A stretch of DNA of 64,000 nucleotides, taken from positions 1,533,375-1,597,374 of the forward strand of contig NZ_QSNT01000002.1 in the NCBI RefSeq assembly GCF_009498525.1. The letters run 5' to 3'. Origin of the DNA: Rhizobium sp. ICMP 5592 (lineage in GTDB: Bacteria > Pseudomonadota > Alphaproteobacteria > Rhizobiales > Rhizobiaceae). This document shows positions 18,269 to 29,190 of the stretch, piece after piece (the stretch's first letter is position 1; every line of letters starts with the position of its first letter). The translations under genes were made by a program, and so were the position numbers. The notes under the pieces were generated by a model. The model was not told where the DNA came from and did not search any database. It worked only from the letters and a program-made list of their open reading frames with translations.

Positions 18269-18748
18269 ATGGTCATCAAAACCCGACGCCGGTCTGTCTG
18301 GCAATTGCTTTTGCTGCCCTTGCGGTTCGTCATAGCAGTGCTCGTCATCATCAGCGAGCTCGCCCGACCACTATATCGACCGTTCGTGAACTGGTTCTCT
18401 TCGCTCGCCATCGTGGTGCACTTCAGCGAGTTTGTCGGCTCGCTACCACGAGGCGTCATTCTCGTTCTATTCGTGGTGCCTCTGGCAGTTGCTGAGCCGC
18501 TGAAGATTTATGCTTTATTCGTCATCGCCAAGGGCCACGTCATCTCCGGGCTCGTCATAATCGCATTGGCCTACCTGACGAGCTTCCTCCTGGTCGAACG
18601 CCTTTTCCACGCAGGCCGCGAGAAGCTGCTGACTTACGGCTGGCTCAAATGGATTATGGATCGTGTGGAGGCTGTTCGGAACTCGGTCGCTGATATGAAA
18701 AGAAGCGTCATCGCAATGGTACGCAGTTGGCTTGGACAAGGCGCTTGA
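18269..18748 (+). CDS. hypothetical membrane protein
   Basis: A 159-aa protein with a basic N-terminus (MVIKTRRRSVWQ) and about four hydrophobic segments: LLLLPLRFVIAVLVIIS, an amphipathic stretch around 40-55, GVILVLFVVPLAVAEPLKIYALF, and SGLVIIALAYLTSFLLVERLF. An amphipathic C-terminal tail follows. I do not recognise the family by name. Related small inner-membrane proteins are frequent in rhizobia. Confidence 0.6.
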   Translation: MVIKTRRRSVWQLLLLPLRFVIAVLVIISELARPLYRPFVNWFSSLAIVVHFSEFVGSLPRGVILVLFVVPLAVAEPLKIYALFVIAKGHVISGLVIIALAYLTSFLLVERLFHAGREKLLTYGWLKWIMDRVEAVRNSVADMKRSVIAMVRSWLGQGA

Positions 18749-18882
18749 ACAAAGGACGACTGCTATCCAGCTCGGTGCTGACCAGTCTCGGCTTCAGACA
18801 AAGCAATGAAAAACATTGCTTTTCATGATGCTCGATGGAGCATCGCAAGATGGCAATTGGGGTGAATTCAACATCCAGCCCA

Positions 18883-19305
18883 TCAATGCTGCGGATGCAT
18901 GCACTCCCCGTGATCTGCGAGAACCTCGATCACCCGGCACTGGTCGACGCGGCCGTGGCCGCAGCCTTTCACCATCATTTCCAGTTCCGCTTTCAGCGCC
19001 GTCAGGCTGCGGATGCGCTGTTCGACCTCGATCAGGCGGGCCTTGGCGATGGCGTCGGCGGAGGCGCAGGATTGGTGCGGGTCGTCCTGCAGCGTCAGGA
19101 GCGTGCGGATGGCGTCGATCTCGAAGCCCAGTTCGCGGGCGTGACGGATGAAGGCGAGCCGGTGCAGATGCGATTGCTCGTAGGAGCGCTGGTTGCCCTC
19201 GCTCCGCTCCGGCTCCGCCAGGAGACCGATGCTTTCGTAATAGCGGATCGTCGGCACTTTCACGCCGCTTTGCCGGGCTGCTTCGCCGATCGTGATCTTT
19301 TTCAT
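18883..19305 (-). CDS. MerR-family heavy-metal-responsive regulator (ZntR/CadR-like)
   Basis: A 140-aa MerR regulator. It has an N-terminal winged helix (KKITIGEAARQSGVKVPTIRYYE), a dimerisation helix (IEVEQRIRSLTALKAELEMMV) and a metal loop with Cys and His residues (CGHGRVDQCRVIEVL, then HGECMHPQH). An extra Cys lies in SCASADAI. This pattern fits sensors of divalent Zn, Cd or Pb rather than Cu(I). It is divergent from the P-type ATPase gene. The shared 71-bp gap holds a MerR-type promoter with a 19-bp spacer, so it almost certainly activates the ATPase when metal is bound. Confidence 0.9.
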   Translation of the reverse strand: MKKITIGEAARQSGVKVPTIRYYESIGLLAEPERSEGNQRSYEQSHLHRLAFIRHARELGFEIDAIRTLLTLQDDPHQSCASADAIAKARLIEVEQRIRSLTALKAELEMMVKGCGHGRVDQCRVIEVLADHGECMHPQH

Positions 19306-19315
19306 GATTTACCTC

Positions 19316-19346
19316 TTGCACCTCTAGTCGCTAGAGGATGTAGGTA
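19316..19346 (+). promoter_or_regulatory. MerR-type operator-promoter of the metal ATPase
   Basis: The -35 TTGCAC (19316-19321) and -10-like TAGGTA (19341-19346) are separated by 19 bp, the long spacer that MerR proteins correct by twisting DNA. The spacer holds the perfect palindrome CCTCTAG-TCG-CTAGAGG at 19321-19337. Confidence 0.8.
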
Positions 19347-19376
19347 GAGTGCCACGGTTTGACAAGGAAGCGGATC

Positions 19377-21659
<2,283 letters not shown>

Positions 21660-21688
21660 GGGTAACCCCTTCATGCCTGTAGCGACAG

Positions 21689-21721
21689 AAGGCGGGTCGG
21701 CATCGCTGCCTCACCCGCCTT
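21689..21721. terminator. bidirectional terminator between zntA and the DUF1402 gene
   Basis: AAGGCGGGT and ACCCGCCTT pair across a 15-base loop between two convergent genes. Confidence 0.7.
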
Positions 21722-21728
21722 TAGCCAT

Positions 21729-22697
21729 TCAAGATCCGGCCAGCAGGCCCTGAAGCTCCGTCAGCTTCTCGTTGACCAGCCAGCCGTAATAATTTTCCTC
21801 CGGCAGCTTGCGGCCGCCGGGCTTGTCGGCGTCCTGCCGGAGCGCGAGCGCCCGGCGGCGCGGCTGGCCGACATTGTAGAGCGTTGCGGTCAGGCCGGGA
21901 TTGTCGGAGATATCGAAACCCTGATCCCGATACGCCTCGATCGCATCCCTGATGATCGCAGCAATGTAGAGAACGCTGCGCGCCGGATCCATGATGTCAC
22001 GATAGATCGCCTGCGGATCGTCCGGCGACAGTTTCGGCAGTCCGCTGGTGGCATGTACCCGGTCGGTGACCTCCAGTGCGGTCAGGGGGCTGATCTGCCC
22101 GAGGCCGAAGGTCTGTCCGGCATAGAAGGGCTGAAAGAACGCCCGCTGGAACGTCATGTTCTCATAGGAGACGCCGTCGACGGTCTTGCCGCGAAAATTC
22201 TGGTCCCACGCCTCGTCGCGGCATTCCCAGAGTTCGGTGCTGCCGGTGAAGCCGTTGCAACGCGCAAATTCCGGCCTCTTTACAAAGGACTGCACGGACA
22301 CACCCTTATAGCTGAACGTGAAATCAGCCTTCGAATAGGCGAGCGCCTTGACATAGTAGGACTGAACCCGGTCGACGATGGTGATGTTGTAAGTGTGCTC
22401 GCCGACAAGGGCGCCGATGATGTGGATCGGGTCGATTTGATAGGTATCAGCCGCCTTCTTGATCTGCTGCATCAGGCTCTTGTCCTGGCGAAGCACCGTG
22501 AGGATCTTTTCGTACTTCTCCTCATAGGTCGTGGAGAAGGCCTTTGCACGCAGCGCCGATGTGCTGGGGATCGTGGGCTGCTCGGAATTGCGGTTGCCTG
22601 GAGGCACGCGCACCACGTCCCGGGCGGCGCAAGTGGAGGTAATGGCGAGAAAAAGGATGAGACTGGTCGCCGAAATCTTCGATAGGCTTGTTCGCAT
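21729..22697 (-). CDS. DUF1402 family periplasmic protein
   Basis: A 322-aa protein with an N-terminal signal peptide (SATSLILFLAITSTCAARD). It then has a region whose pattern resembles lytic-transglycosylase-like folds: IDPIHIIGALVGEHTYN with a Glu, and YAGQTFGLGQISPLTAL, which is close to the GLGQI/GLMQ motif of SLT enzymes. It matches the DUF1402 family, which is nearly confined to Rhizobiales. A role in peptidoglycan metabolism is an inference. The ATG at 22697 opens the signal peptide. An ATG 11 codons earlier, at 22730, has a better AAGGCGG site and cannot be excluded. Confidence 0.78.
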   Translation of the reverse strand: MRTSLSKISATSLILFLAITSTCAARDVVRVPPGNRNSEQPTIPSTSALRAKAFSTTYEEKYEKILTVLRQDKSLMQQIKKAADTYQIDPIHIIGALVGEHTYNITIVDRVQSYYVKALAYSKADFTFSYKGVSVQSFVKRPEFARCNGFTGSTELWECRDEAWDQNFRGKTVDGVSYENMTFQRAFFQPFYAGQTFGLGQISPLTALEVTDRVHATSGLPKLSPDDPQAIYRDIMDPARSVLYIAAIIRDAIEAYRDQGFDISDNPGLTATLYNVGQPRRRALALRQDADKPGGRKLPEENYYGWLVNEKLTELQGLLAGS

Positions 22698-22861
22698 TTG
22701 ATAATCGCTCTCGTAAACGGCCCCAATCATAGGACCGCCTTCATATTCGAACAGGCTCCTGAAGCAAGGCTGAGCGGTTCTTCCGCGAGGCGAATCGCAA
22801 TAAACTTTAATTGACATGGCGCTTGCCCGTGCACAAATCCACGGCTTCAAAGGGGAACCCG

Positions 22862-23185
22862 GTGAACCATCTTTTCGTGACCGGAGGCATTCTGCTCGCT
22901 GCCGCCCCTGGCGCCGCAATTCCGACCATTGCGGATGTTCCGGCGCTTGCCGCCGCTGCGATCACGCGAAGGGTTGATGTGCCGATGTCGAACATCCACA
23001 TATCGAGCGCGAAACCGAGCACGAGAATGCCCGGCTTTGTCGTCTGCGGGATCGTTGACGAGCAATCCGCTGACGGGGACAAGAACGAGCGTTTCTTTGT
23101 CGTCATACCCGGCGATTTCGCAATCCTGGACCGCGACGGATCGAAGCTCGTGGATACCTACTGGTCCGCAAATCAATGTAAGTGA
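22862..23185 (+). CDS. small secreted hypothetical protein
   Basis: A 107-aa protein starting at a GTG with AAGGGGAA 6 bp upstream. The N-terminus (NHLFVTGGILLAAAPGAAIPT) could serve as a signal peptide. The rest contains MPGFVVCGIVDEQSADGDKNERFFVVIPGDFAILDRDG, which looks like a small beta-rich domain. I do not recognise the family. Its end overlaps the end of the convergent BTLCP gene by 13 bp. Confidence 0.5.
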   Translation: MNHLFVTGGILLAAAPGAAIPTIADVPALAAAAITRRVDVPMSNIHISSAKPSTRMPGFVVCGIVDEQSADGDKNERFFVVIPGDFAILDRDGSKLVDTYWSANQCK

Positions 23186-23847
23186 TTTGCCAGGGCCTTG
23201 CTGATCATGGCGAGCTCTTCGGGCGTACGGCCCGCCTCAAGGCGGAGCCAGACATTCGGATCGTCAGCGGATTGCCGCTTGATATAGGTATAGCCCGTAG
23301 CGCTCCACGTCTTCACAGCATCGGTCAGATTGTCCAGTACGAGATCGCCGTCGTTCGTTCGGGCCATCAACACCAGATGCCCCTCATTGTGCTTGTCGAG
23401 AACGACCGTCAGCAGTAGGGCCGAACGGGGCCAGCCAGCTTCTATGAGGAGCTTCCTTTTCAGGAGGACATAGTCGTTGCAATTGCCCATGCCGTCATCG
23501 GGATAGGTCCACCAGTTCATGATGCCCAGCTTGTAAATTCCATAGTGGTCATCGTCCCCGACGCCCTGGATCTCATGATTGACCAATTGGTCGATCTGCT
23601 GCAGTTCGGTCCAGCGGTCCTCGTCGACCTTTGCGAATTCCTCGCTCTTCTGCCCTGCGACGCATTCGTTAGGCTGGGCTTGGCAGAAGCTGATCCAGCC
23701 GATCGGCACGGTCGTCCTCACGGTTACCCGCGCAAAGCTATGCAGCGGTGAGCCGGACACATTCCCTGCGGGCTTCGCTACGGTCGCGCCCGAAAAGAAC
23801 AAAAAGCCGACTAAAAACAGAATGCATGTGACGAGTAACGATCGCAT
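23173..23847 (-). CDS. BTLCP-type transglutaminase-like cysteine peptidase
   Basis: A 224-aa periplasmic protein: signal peptide (SLLVTCILFLVGFLFFSGATVAKP), then a transglutaminase-like core. The catalytic triad is visible as Cys in GMGNCNDYVLLKR, His in KHNEGHLVLMA and Asp in GDLVLDNL. This is the bacterial transglutaminase-like cysteine proteinase group (formerly DUF920), often tied to adhesin (LapG-like) or envelope processing. An ATG eight codons earlier exists, but MRSLLV is the better signal-peptide start. No LapD partner is adjacent. Confidence 0.86.
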   Translation of the reverse strand: MRSLLVTCILFLVGFLFFSGATVAKPAGNVSGSPLHSFARVTVRTTVPIGWISFCQAQPNECVAGQKSEEFAKVDEDRWTELQQIDQLVNHEIQGVGDDDHYGIYKLGIMNWWTYPDDGMGNCNDYVLLKRKLLIEAGWPRSALLLTVVLDKHNEGHLVLMARTNDGDLVLDNLTDAVKTWSATGYTYIKRQSADDPNVWLRLEAGRTPEELAMISKALANHLH

Positions 23848-24122
23848 CTTTGGCTCCATGAACGACGCCATGAAGCCGAAAGGCCATCAAATTTATTCAA
23901 AAGAAGATTGTTCGCATTTTAGCTTTCCTGCGTTTTCCACCCAGCAGAGCCATCGAGGTCGATCGTATGTTAAAAAATCTCCGAATGATCAAAACCGCCA
24001 GTCGGCCCTCTTTTGAACCCTACAACCGGCATCCCAAGGATATTATGGCGCCCTCCCCACTGGCGCGGCGGGGCATTGATGCATATCTTCACCGGCATCC
24101 TCATCAATTATAAGAGCCGGTT

Positions 24123-25412
24123 TTGTTTCTCGAAATTTCAATCGTCGTCCTGCTGACCATCCTCAACGGTGTCCTGGCAATGTCGGAGCTCGCCGTGGTT
24201 TCCTCCCGACCGGCACGCCTTAAGGTGCTCGCGGATCAGGGCAGCAGGGGCGCCCGCCTGGCGATCAGGCTGACCGAGAACCCCGGCCGCTTTCTGTCGA
24301 CGGTCCAGATCGGCATTACGCTCGTCGGCGTCCTGTCCGGCGCGTTCTCGGGCGCGACACTCGGCGCGCGTTTCACAAACTGGCTGGTCGCGCAAGGGCT
24401 GTCTCAGGGCTTGGCCGACGCTCTTGGCGTCGGAACGGTCGTCGTGGCGATCACCTATCTCTCGCTGATCGTCGGCGAACTCGTGCCGAAGCAGATTGCG
24501 CTTCGGGCACCCGAGACGGTCGCAAGCAAAGTCGCCCCGGCGATGACCGTTCTGTCGAAGCTCGCCTTGCCGCTGGTTTGGCTTCTCGATGCGTCAGGCC
24601 GTCTGGTGCTCTCCCTTCTCGGCCAATCCGGAAAGGGTAGCGACGGCGTCACCGATGAGGAGATCAAGACCATTCTTGCCGAAGCGCAGAGCGCCGGCGT
24701 GATCGAGAGGGAAGAGTCCGCGATGATTTCGGGCGTCATGCGCCTGGCGGATCGCACGGCCCGGGCGCTGATGACACCCCGACGCGAGGTTGAGCTGATC
24801 GATATCGACGACAGTGCGGAAGAGATACGCGCCCAGCTTCATCGCACCAACCGTTCGCAGCTTCCCGTACGCAGGGGAAGTTCCGACGAGGTTCTGGGCG
24901 TTCTGTTCGTCAAGGACTATTACGACGCGATCTCCACCGACGGCCGCGCCGATATCAAGGCACTGACGCGCGAAGTTCCGGTCGTGTCGGACCTTGCCAC
25001 CGCCAACACCGTCATCCAGATGATCCGCACGTCGCCCACCGACATGGTGCTCGTCTTCGACGAATATGGACACTTCGAAGGCGTCGTCACCTCCGGCGAC
25101 ATCATGGAAGCGATCATGGGCGTGTTCCAGACGGAACATGGCGAAGAGCCGGCAATCGCCCGCCGCGACGACGGCTCCTATCTCGTCTCCGGCTGGATGC
25201 CGATCGACGAATTCTCAGAGTTCATGAACATCCCGCTGGACGAGGATGCCGAGTACCAGACCGTCGCGGGCCTGGTCCTGGAGGAACTGAAACACCTTCC
25301 GGAACTCGGCGAGAGCTTCAGCAAGAACGGCTGGCGCTTCGAGGTCATCGATCTCGACGGCCGGCGGATCGACAAGCTTCTGCTGTCATCCGAAAAGACC
25401 GAGGCTGCATAG
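24123..25412 (+). CDS. HlyC/CorC family membrane transporter-like protein
   Basis: A 429-aa protein with a DUF21 (CNNM) membrane domain of about four TM segments in residues 1-150. A CBS pair follows (MTPRREVELIDID at about 218 and VPVVSDLATANTVIQMIRTSP at about 285), then a C-terminal CorC_HlyC domain (YLVSGWMPIDEFSEFMNI onward). Relatives function in magnesium or cobalt efflux, although several are labelled hemolysins. The start codon is TTG at 24123, needed to include the first TM segment. The next ATG, at 24180, would remove half of that segment. Confidence 0.85.
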   Translation: MFLEISIVVLLTILNGVLAMSELAVVSSRPARLKVLADQGSRGARLAIRLTENPGRFLSTVQIGITLVGVLSGAFSGATLGARFTNWLVAQGLSQGLADALGVGTVVVAITYLSLIVGELVPKQIALRAPETVASKVAPAMTVLSKLALPLVWLLDASGRLVLSLLGQSGKGSDGVTDEEIKTILAEAQSAGVIEREESAMISGVMRLADRTARALMTPRREVELIDIDDSAEEIRAQLHRTNRSQLPVRRGSSDEVLGVLFVKDYYDAISTDGRADIKALTREVPVVSDLATANTVIQMIRTSPTDMVLVFDEYGHFEGVVTSGDIMEAIMGVFQTEHGEEPAIARRDDGSYLVSGWMPIDEFSEFMNIPLDEDAEYQTVAGLVLEELKHLPELGESFSKNGWRFEVIDLDGRRIDKLLLSSEKTEAA

Positions 25413-25550
25413 CGGCCGCCCGGCCGACTGTGCTCTTCTCGTCTCGGCGGTGATTTTCGACGGACCGGATGGCTGAAAACCTGGGACAGACCGAGAGACA
25501 CATGGCATAAGGGCGCCAAAATCTCTCTCTTCGGGCCTCGCGTAGACAAT

Positions 25551-27173
25551 ATGATCCGTATCGAAAATATCAGCAAGCAGAACAGCCACCGCATCCTTTT
25601 CATCGAAGCGTCCGCAGCGCTCAACAGGGGCGAGAGCGTCGGGCTCGTCGGCCCCAACGGGGCCGGTAAGACAACGCTGTTCCGGATGATCACCGGACAG
25701 GAGCAGCCTGACGAGGGGCAAGTCTCCGCCGACAAGGGCATCACCATTGGCTACTTCAACCAGGATGTCGGCGAGATGGAAGGCCGCAGCGCCGTCTCCG
25801 AAGTGATGGAAGGCGCGGGTCCGGTCAGCGTCGTTGCCGCCGAATTGCGCGAGCTCGAAGCGGCCATGATCGATCCCGATCAGGCCGACGACATGGACGG
25901 TATCATCGAGCGCTACGGCGAGGTGCAGGCGCGCTACGAGGAGCTGGACGGCTATGCTCTGGAGGGCCGCGCCCGCGAAGTGCTGGCGGGCTTGAGCTTC
26001 ACCGAGGAGATGATGGATGGCGATGTCGGCGCCCTGTCGGGCGGCTGGAAAATGCGCGTGGCGCTCGCCCGTATTCTGCTCATGCGCCCCGATGTCATGC
26101 TGCTCGACGAGCCGAGCAACCATCTGGATCTCGAAAGCCTCATCTGGCTTGAAGAATTCCTGAAAGGCTATGAAGGCGCGTTGCTGATGACCTCGCACGA
26201 CCGCGAGTTCATGAACCGCATCGTCACCAAGATTATCGAAATCGATGCTGGCTCACTGACGAGCTATTCGGGCGACTATGAATTCTACGAACAACAGCGG
26301 GCGCAGAACGAGAAGCAGCAGCAGGCGCAATTCGAGCGCCAGCAGGCAATGCTCGCCAAGGAAATCAAGTTCATCGAGCGTTTCAAGGCGCGGGCCTCGC
26401 ATGCCTCGCAGGTGCAGAGCCGCGTCAAGAAACTGGAGAAGATCGACCGGGTGGAGCCGCCCAAGCGCCGCCAGACGGTCGCCTTCGAATTCCAGCCGGC
26501 GCCGCGCTCCGGCGAAGATGTGGTTAACCTGAAGAACATCCACAAGAAATACGGCAGCCGCGTTATCTATGAGGGGCTGGATTTCATGGTACGGCGCAAG
26601 GAGCGCTGGTGCATCATGGGCATCAACGGTGCCGGCAAGTCCACCCTGCTGAAGCTGGTTGCAGGCTCGACGACGCCGGACGAAGGCAGCGTCGCGCTCG
26701 GCGCCAGCGTCAAGATGGGTTATTTCGCCCAGCACGCCATGGATCTTCTCGACGGCGAACGCACCGTGTTTCAGCAGCTCGAACACGACTTCCCGCAGGC
26801 GGGCCAAGGGTCGCTGCGCGCGCTTGCTGGATGCTTCGGGTTCTCGGGCGACGATGTAGAGAAAAAATGTCGCGTCTTGTCGGGTGGTGAGAAAGCACGG
26901 CTGGTCATGGCGATCATGCTCTTCAACCCGCCGAATCTCCTCGTGCTCGACGAGCCCACGAACCATCTGGACCTCGACACGAAGGAAATGCTGATCAAGG
27001 CGCTGTCGCAATACGAGGGCACGATGCTGTTCGTCTCGCATGACCGGCATTTCCTCGCCGCGCTCTCCAATCGCGTACTTGAGCTGACGCCCGAAGGCGT
27101 CCATCAATATGGCGGCGGCTATACGGAATATGTGGCGCGCACCGGCCATGAGGCGCCCGGCCTGCATGGCTGA
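25551..27173 (+). CDS. ABC-F family ATPase
   Basis: A 540-aa soluble twin-ATPase with no membrane domain. The first cassette has Walker A GPNGAGKT near 35, signature LSGGWKMR near 162 and Walker B MLLDEPSNHLD. The second has GINGAGKS near 357, LSGGEKAR and LVLDEPTNHLD. A charged, Gln/Lys-rich linker joins them (QQRAQNEKQQQAQFERQQ), as in ABC-F translation factors that enter the ribosomal E site. The length and linker fit the YbiT/EttA-like group. Whether it helps translation or gives antibiotic protection cannot be read from sequence. Confidence 0.9.
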   Translation: MIRIENISKQNSHRILFIEASAALNRGESVGLVGPNGAGKTTLFRMITGQEQPDEGQVSADKGITIGYFNQDVGEMEGRSAVSEVMEGAGPVSVVAAELRELEAAMIDPDQADDMDGIIERYGEVQARYEELDGYALEGRAREVLAGLSFTEEMMDGDVGALSGGWKMRVALARILLMRPDVMLLDEPSNHLDLESLIWLEEFLKGYEGALLMTSHDREFMNRIVTKIIEIDAGSLTSYSGDYEFYEQQRAQNEKQQQAQFERQQAMLAKEIKFIERFKARASHASQVQSRVKKLEKIDRVEPPKRRQTVAFEFQPAPRSGEDVVNLKNIHKKYGSRVIYEGLDFMVRRKERWCIMGINGAGKSTLLKLVAGSTTPDEGSVALGASVKMGYFAQHAMDLLDGERTVFQQLEHDFPQAGQGSLRALAGCFGFSGDDVEKKCRVLSGGEKARLVMAIMLFNPPNLLVLDEPTNHLDLDTKEMLIKALSQYEGTMLFVSHDRHFLAALSNRVLELTPEGVHQYGGGYTEYVARTGHEAPGLHG

Positions 27174-27202
27174 GGCATAAGAGCGTTTGCGGCAATGCCC
27201 CT

Positions 27203-28225
27203 TCAGTGCACGCTGACGGGGAGAGGCGTTGTCCCGCCGATCACGGCGACAGGCGTCGTCCTGCCGCGGACGCGGATTTCGATGCGGCGGCGGGTTTCCA
27301 CGGCACCCGCCTGCCCCGCCGAGATCGTATCGCCCGGCAGGATCAGCTGGGCCGCCGACATCGGCAGGATCGTGGCGTTCTTCAGCTTGGGATTGGCTTT
27401 GAGCACATTGGCGACGGCGATGGCGCGGGCAAGACCAAGCCCGGCATTGTCTGCCGGCTCGACTGCCGATATCGGCAGCCTGCCATCCATGGCGCCGATC
27501 AGCGTGTCATCGAGGTTGGAGACCCTTCGCGCCACCGGCTGTTCATCCGTATGGCCGATCACCTCGACGATATTGGCATCGTAGTCGTTGAGGTTGCCGG
27601 CGATCTCATCGGCCACGGTGGTATTGAGCAACTGCACGAAGGTCCTGGTCAGATCGGTGCTGCCCGACTGAAAATAATTTGTCCTGACATCTTCCAGATT
27701 GATGATCGGAGGCCATTCGTGGGGGCCTGTGCCGCCAAGCCCCGCCGCCAGAAGCCTGTCCACTTCGTCCGGCGCCTTGGCAAGCTCGACGCCGCGCTGC
27801 TTCAATACTGCCGCGACCTTGGCAAGCTCGCGCAGATCCTCGGGCTTTGTTCCCTCGGTGCCTATGCTGTCCAGCGTCTCGCGCGCCAACACCAGCTCGC
27901 GCCAGTCCTTCTCCAGCTTGTCCTGATCCGCCGGAGAAAGGTCGCCGGACTTGAGCTGCTTTTGCAGCTGCACGATGAGATAGCTCTGCTCGGACCGCTT
28001 CTGTTCCAGAAGAACAAGCTGCTGCTCGGCATTCTTCAGCTTGCGTTCTGCCTCATAGCGCTGGCTTCTTTCGCGCGAAATCATCGCCGCCGCGACCAGC
28101 AACAGGCAAAAGACCAGGAGCAGCATGGATTCAGCCATAGTCAAGCCGAGGATGAGGCCACGATTGTAGCCCCTGTGTTCCAGCTTCGGCTTGGCGTCCG
28201 TGGCGCGCATCACCATAGATGCCAC
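27203..28225 (-). CDS. OmpA-domain stator-like protein (MotB/ZorB-like), last gene of a four-gene operon
   Basis: A 340-aa protein with a short cytosolic start and one TM helix at about 24-48 that contains an acidic residue (Glu32, LTMAESMLLLVFCLLLV). A coiled coil runs at about 50-110, and a C-terminal OmpA-like peptidoglycan-binding domain includes VEVIGHTDEQPVARR and RRIEIRVRG. The layout of one TM with a buried acid plus an OmpA domain is that of MotB and the Zorya protein ZorB. The start is a GTG, with ATGs three and five codons on. It overlaps the upstream gene by 16 bp, so the two are translationally coupled. A role as the wall-anchored half of an ion-driven complex is an inference. 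Confidence 0.72.
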   Translation of the reverse strand: MASMVMRATDAKPKLEHRGYNRGLILGLTMAESMLLLVFCLLLVAAAMISRERSQRYEAERKLKNAEQQLVLLEQKRSEQSYLIVQLQKQLKSGDLSPADQDKLEKDWRELVLARETLDSIGTEGTKPEDLRELAKVAAVLKQRGVELAKAPDEVDRLLAAGLGGTGPHEWPPIINLEDVRTNYFQSGSTDLTRTFVQLLNTTVADEIAGNLNDYDANIVEVIGHTDEQPVARRVSNLDDTLIGAMDGRLPISAVEPADNAGLGLARAIAVANVLKANPKLKNATILPMSAAQLILPGDTISAGQAGAVETRRRIEIRVRGRTTPVAVIGGTTPLPVSVH

Positions 28226-29190
28226 CGGCGTTTGCGCCCCGCCGTCCCGGAAAGCACCTCGTCATGCACGAGCATGTTCTCGGCACCGGACGATCTCTCC
28301 GCCTGCGGATCAACCACTTTGAGTTCGGGCGATAGCGGCCGTCCCGGCAGCTCGGCTATCCGGCTCAGCGTCCGCTCGATATTCCGCAGCGGCTGTAATT
28401 GTGCCTCGGCCATGTCCTTGATCGCGGCGATGGCCGGCGCGAGCTCGGCCCGGACCACGTCTTCCGGCGCGCGGATATCCTCGAGCTTCCTGCCGACGGT
28501 TTCGACGGCGGTGCCGAATTTGCCGATGATCTCGGATAGCTGCGAGGTCGTTTCGGTCAATTGCGCCGCCGCATCATTGATCGGCTTGACCGCCTGTTTC
28601 GCCAGGACCTCAAGTATCTTCTGGATTTCCTCGCCATTGCGCTCGGCCTGGTGCGCAATCTCCTCGAACCCCTCAGACAGCATTTGCTGGCTGACGCGGC
28701 GATAGTGGGAAAATTCACGCGAGGAAGCATCAAGCTCCGTACGCACACGCCGTGTCATCTCGGCCAGCTCATGGCGTGTACTGCGCTCGATGTCGATCGG
28801 GTCTCGCCGCATCTGGTTGAAGAGAATGCGCAGCGTCACGCCGGCGATGGTCGAGGTGACGGCGATGCCGAAATTGCGGACGATCGTTTCGATAGAGGTC
28901 TCGCCGGCGAAGAGATAGAGCGAGACACCGAGGCTCGACAGGGTGAACAGGAAGCCCATGTAATAGAGATTGTCGCCCGTCTGTTCGTTCTGGAGGCGGA
29001 ACCCGGCGAAGGCCAGCGAAGCCACGAAATAGATCGCCATAAGCAACAGCGGCACGCCGGTGACGACCAGCAGCGACCAGCCCAGGAGCTTCGAGGTCCA
29101 GATGAAGATCATGCCGCCGATGGTGGTGGAGGCGAAGAGGACCATCGGCCCGTAGTCGCGCATGGCGAACCTTGCCTCAGCATCGGCCAT
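28210..29190 (-). CDS. MotA/ExbB/ZorA-like membrane protein with coiled-coil tail
   Basis: A 326-aa protein. Four hydrophobic segments occupy residues about 12-130 (VLFASTTIGGMIFIWTS, LLVVTGVPLLLMAIYFV, MGFLFTLSSLGVSLYLF, IAVTSTIAGVTLRILF). The last has the small-residue VTSTIAGVTL pattern of ExbB/MotA-type channels. From 135 to 290 it is strongly helical (FEEIAHQAERNGEEIQ, LTETTSQLSEIIGKFG), like the long cytoplasmic tail of ZorA. A GGAGGGGA ribosome site precedes the ATG. The start codon overlaps the stop of the VWA-like gene (TGATG) and the 3' end overlaps the OmpA gene. It is too divergent for me to assign a family firmly. Confidence 0.65.
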   Translation of the reverse strand: MADAEARFAMRDYGPMVLFASTTIGGMIFIWTSKLLGWSLLVVTGVPLLLMAIYFVASLAFAGFRLQNEQTGDNLYYMGFLFTLSSLGVSLYLFAGETSIETIVRNFGIAVTSTIAGVTLRILFNQMRRDPIDIERSTRHELAEMTRRVRTELDASSREFSHYRRVSQQMLSEGFEEIAHQAERNGEEIQKILEVLAKQAVKPINDAAAQLTETTSQLSEIIGKFGTAVETVGRKLEDIRAPEDVVRAELAPAIAAIKDMAEAQLQPLRNIERTLSRIAELPGRPLSPELKVVDPQAERSSGAENMLVHDEVLSGTAGRKRRWHLW

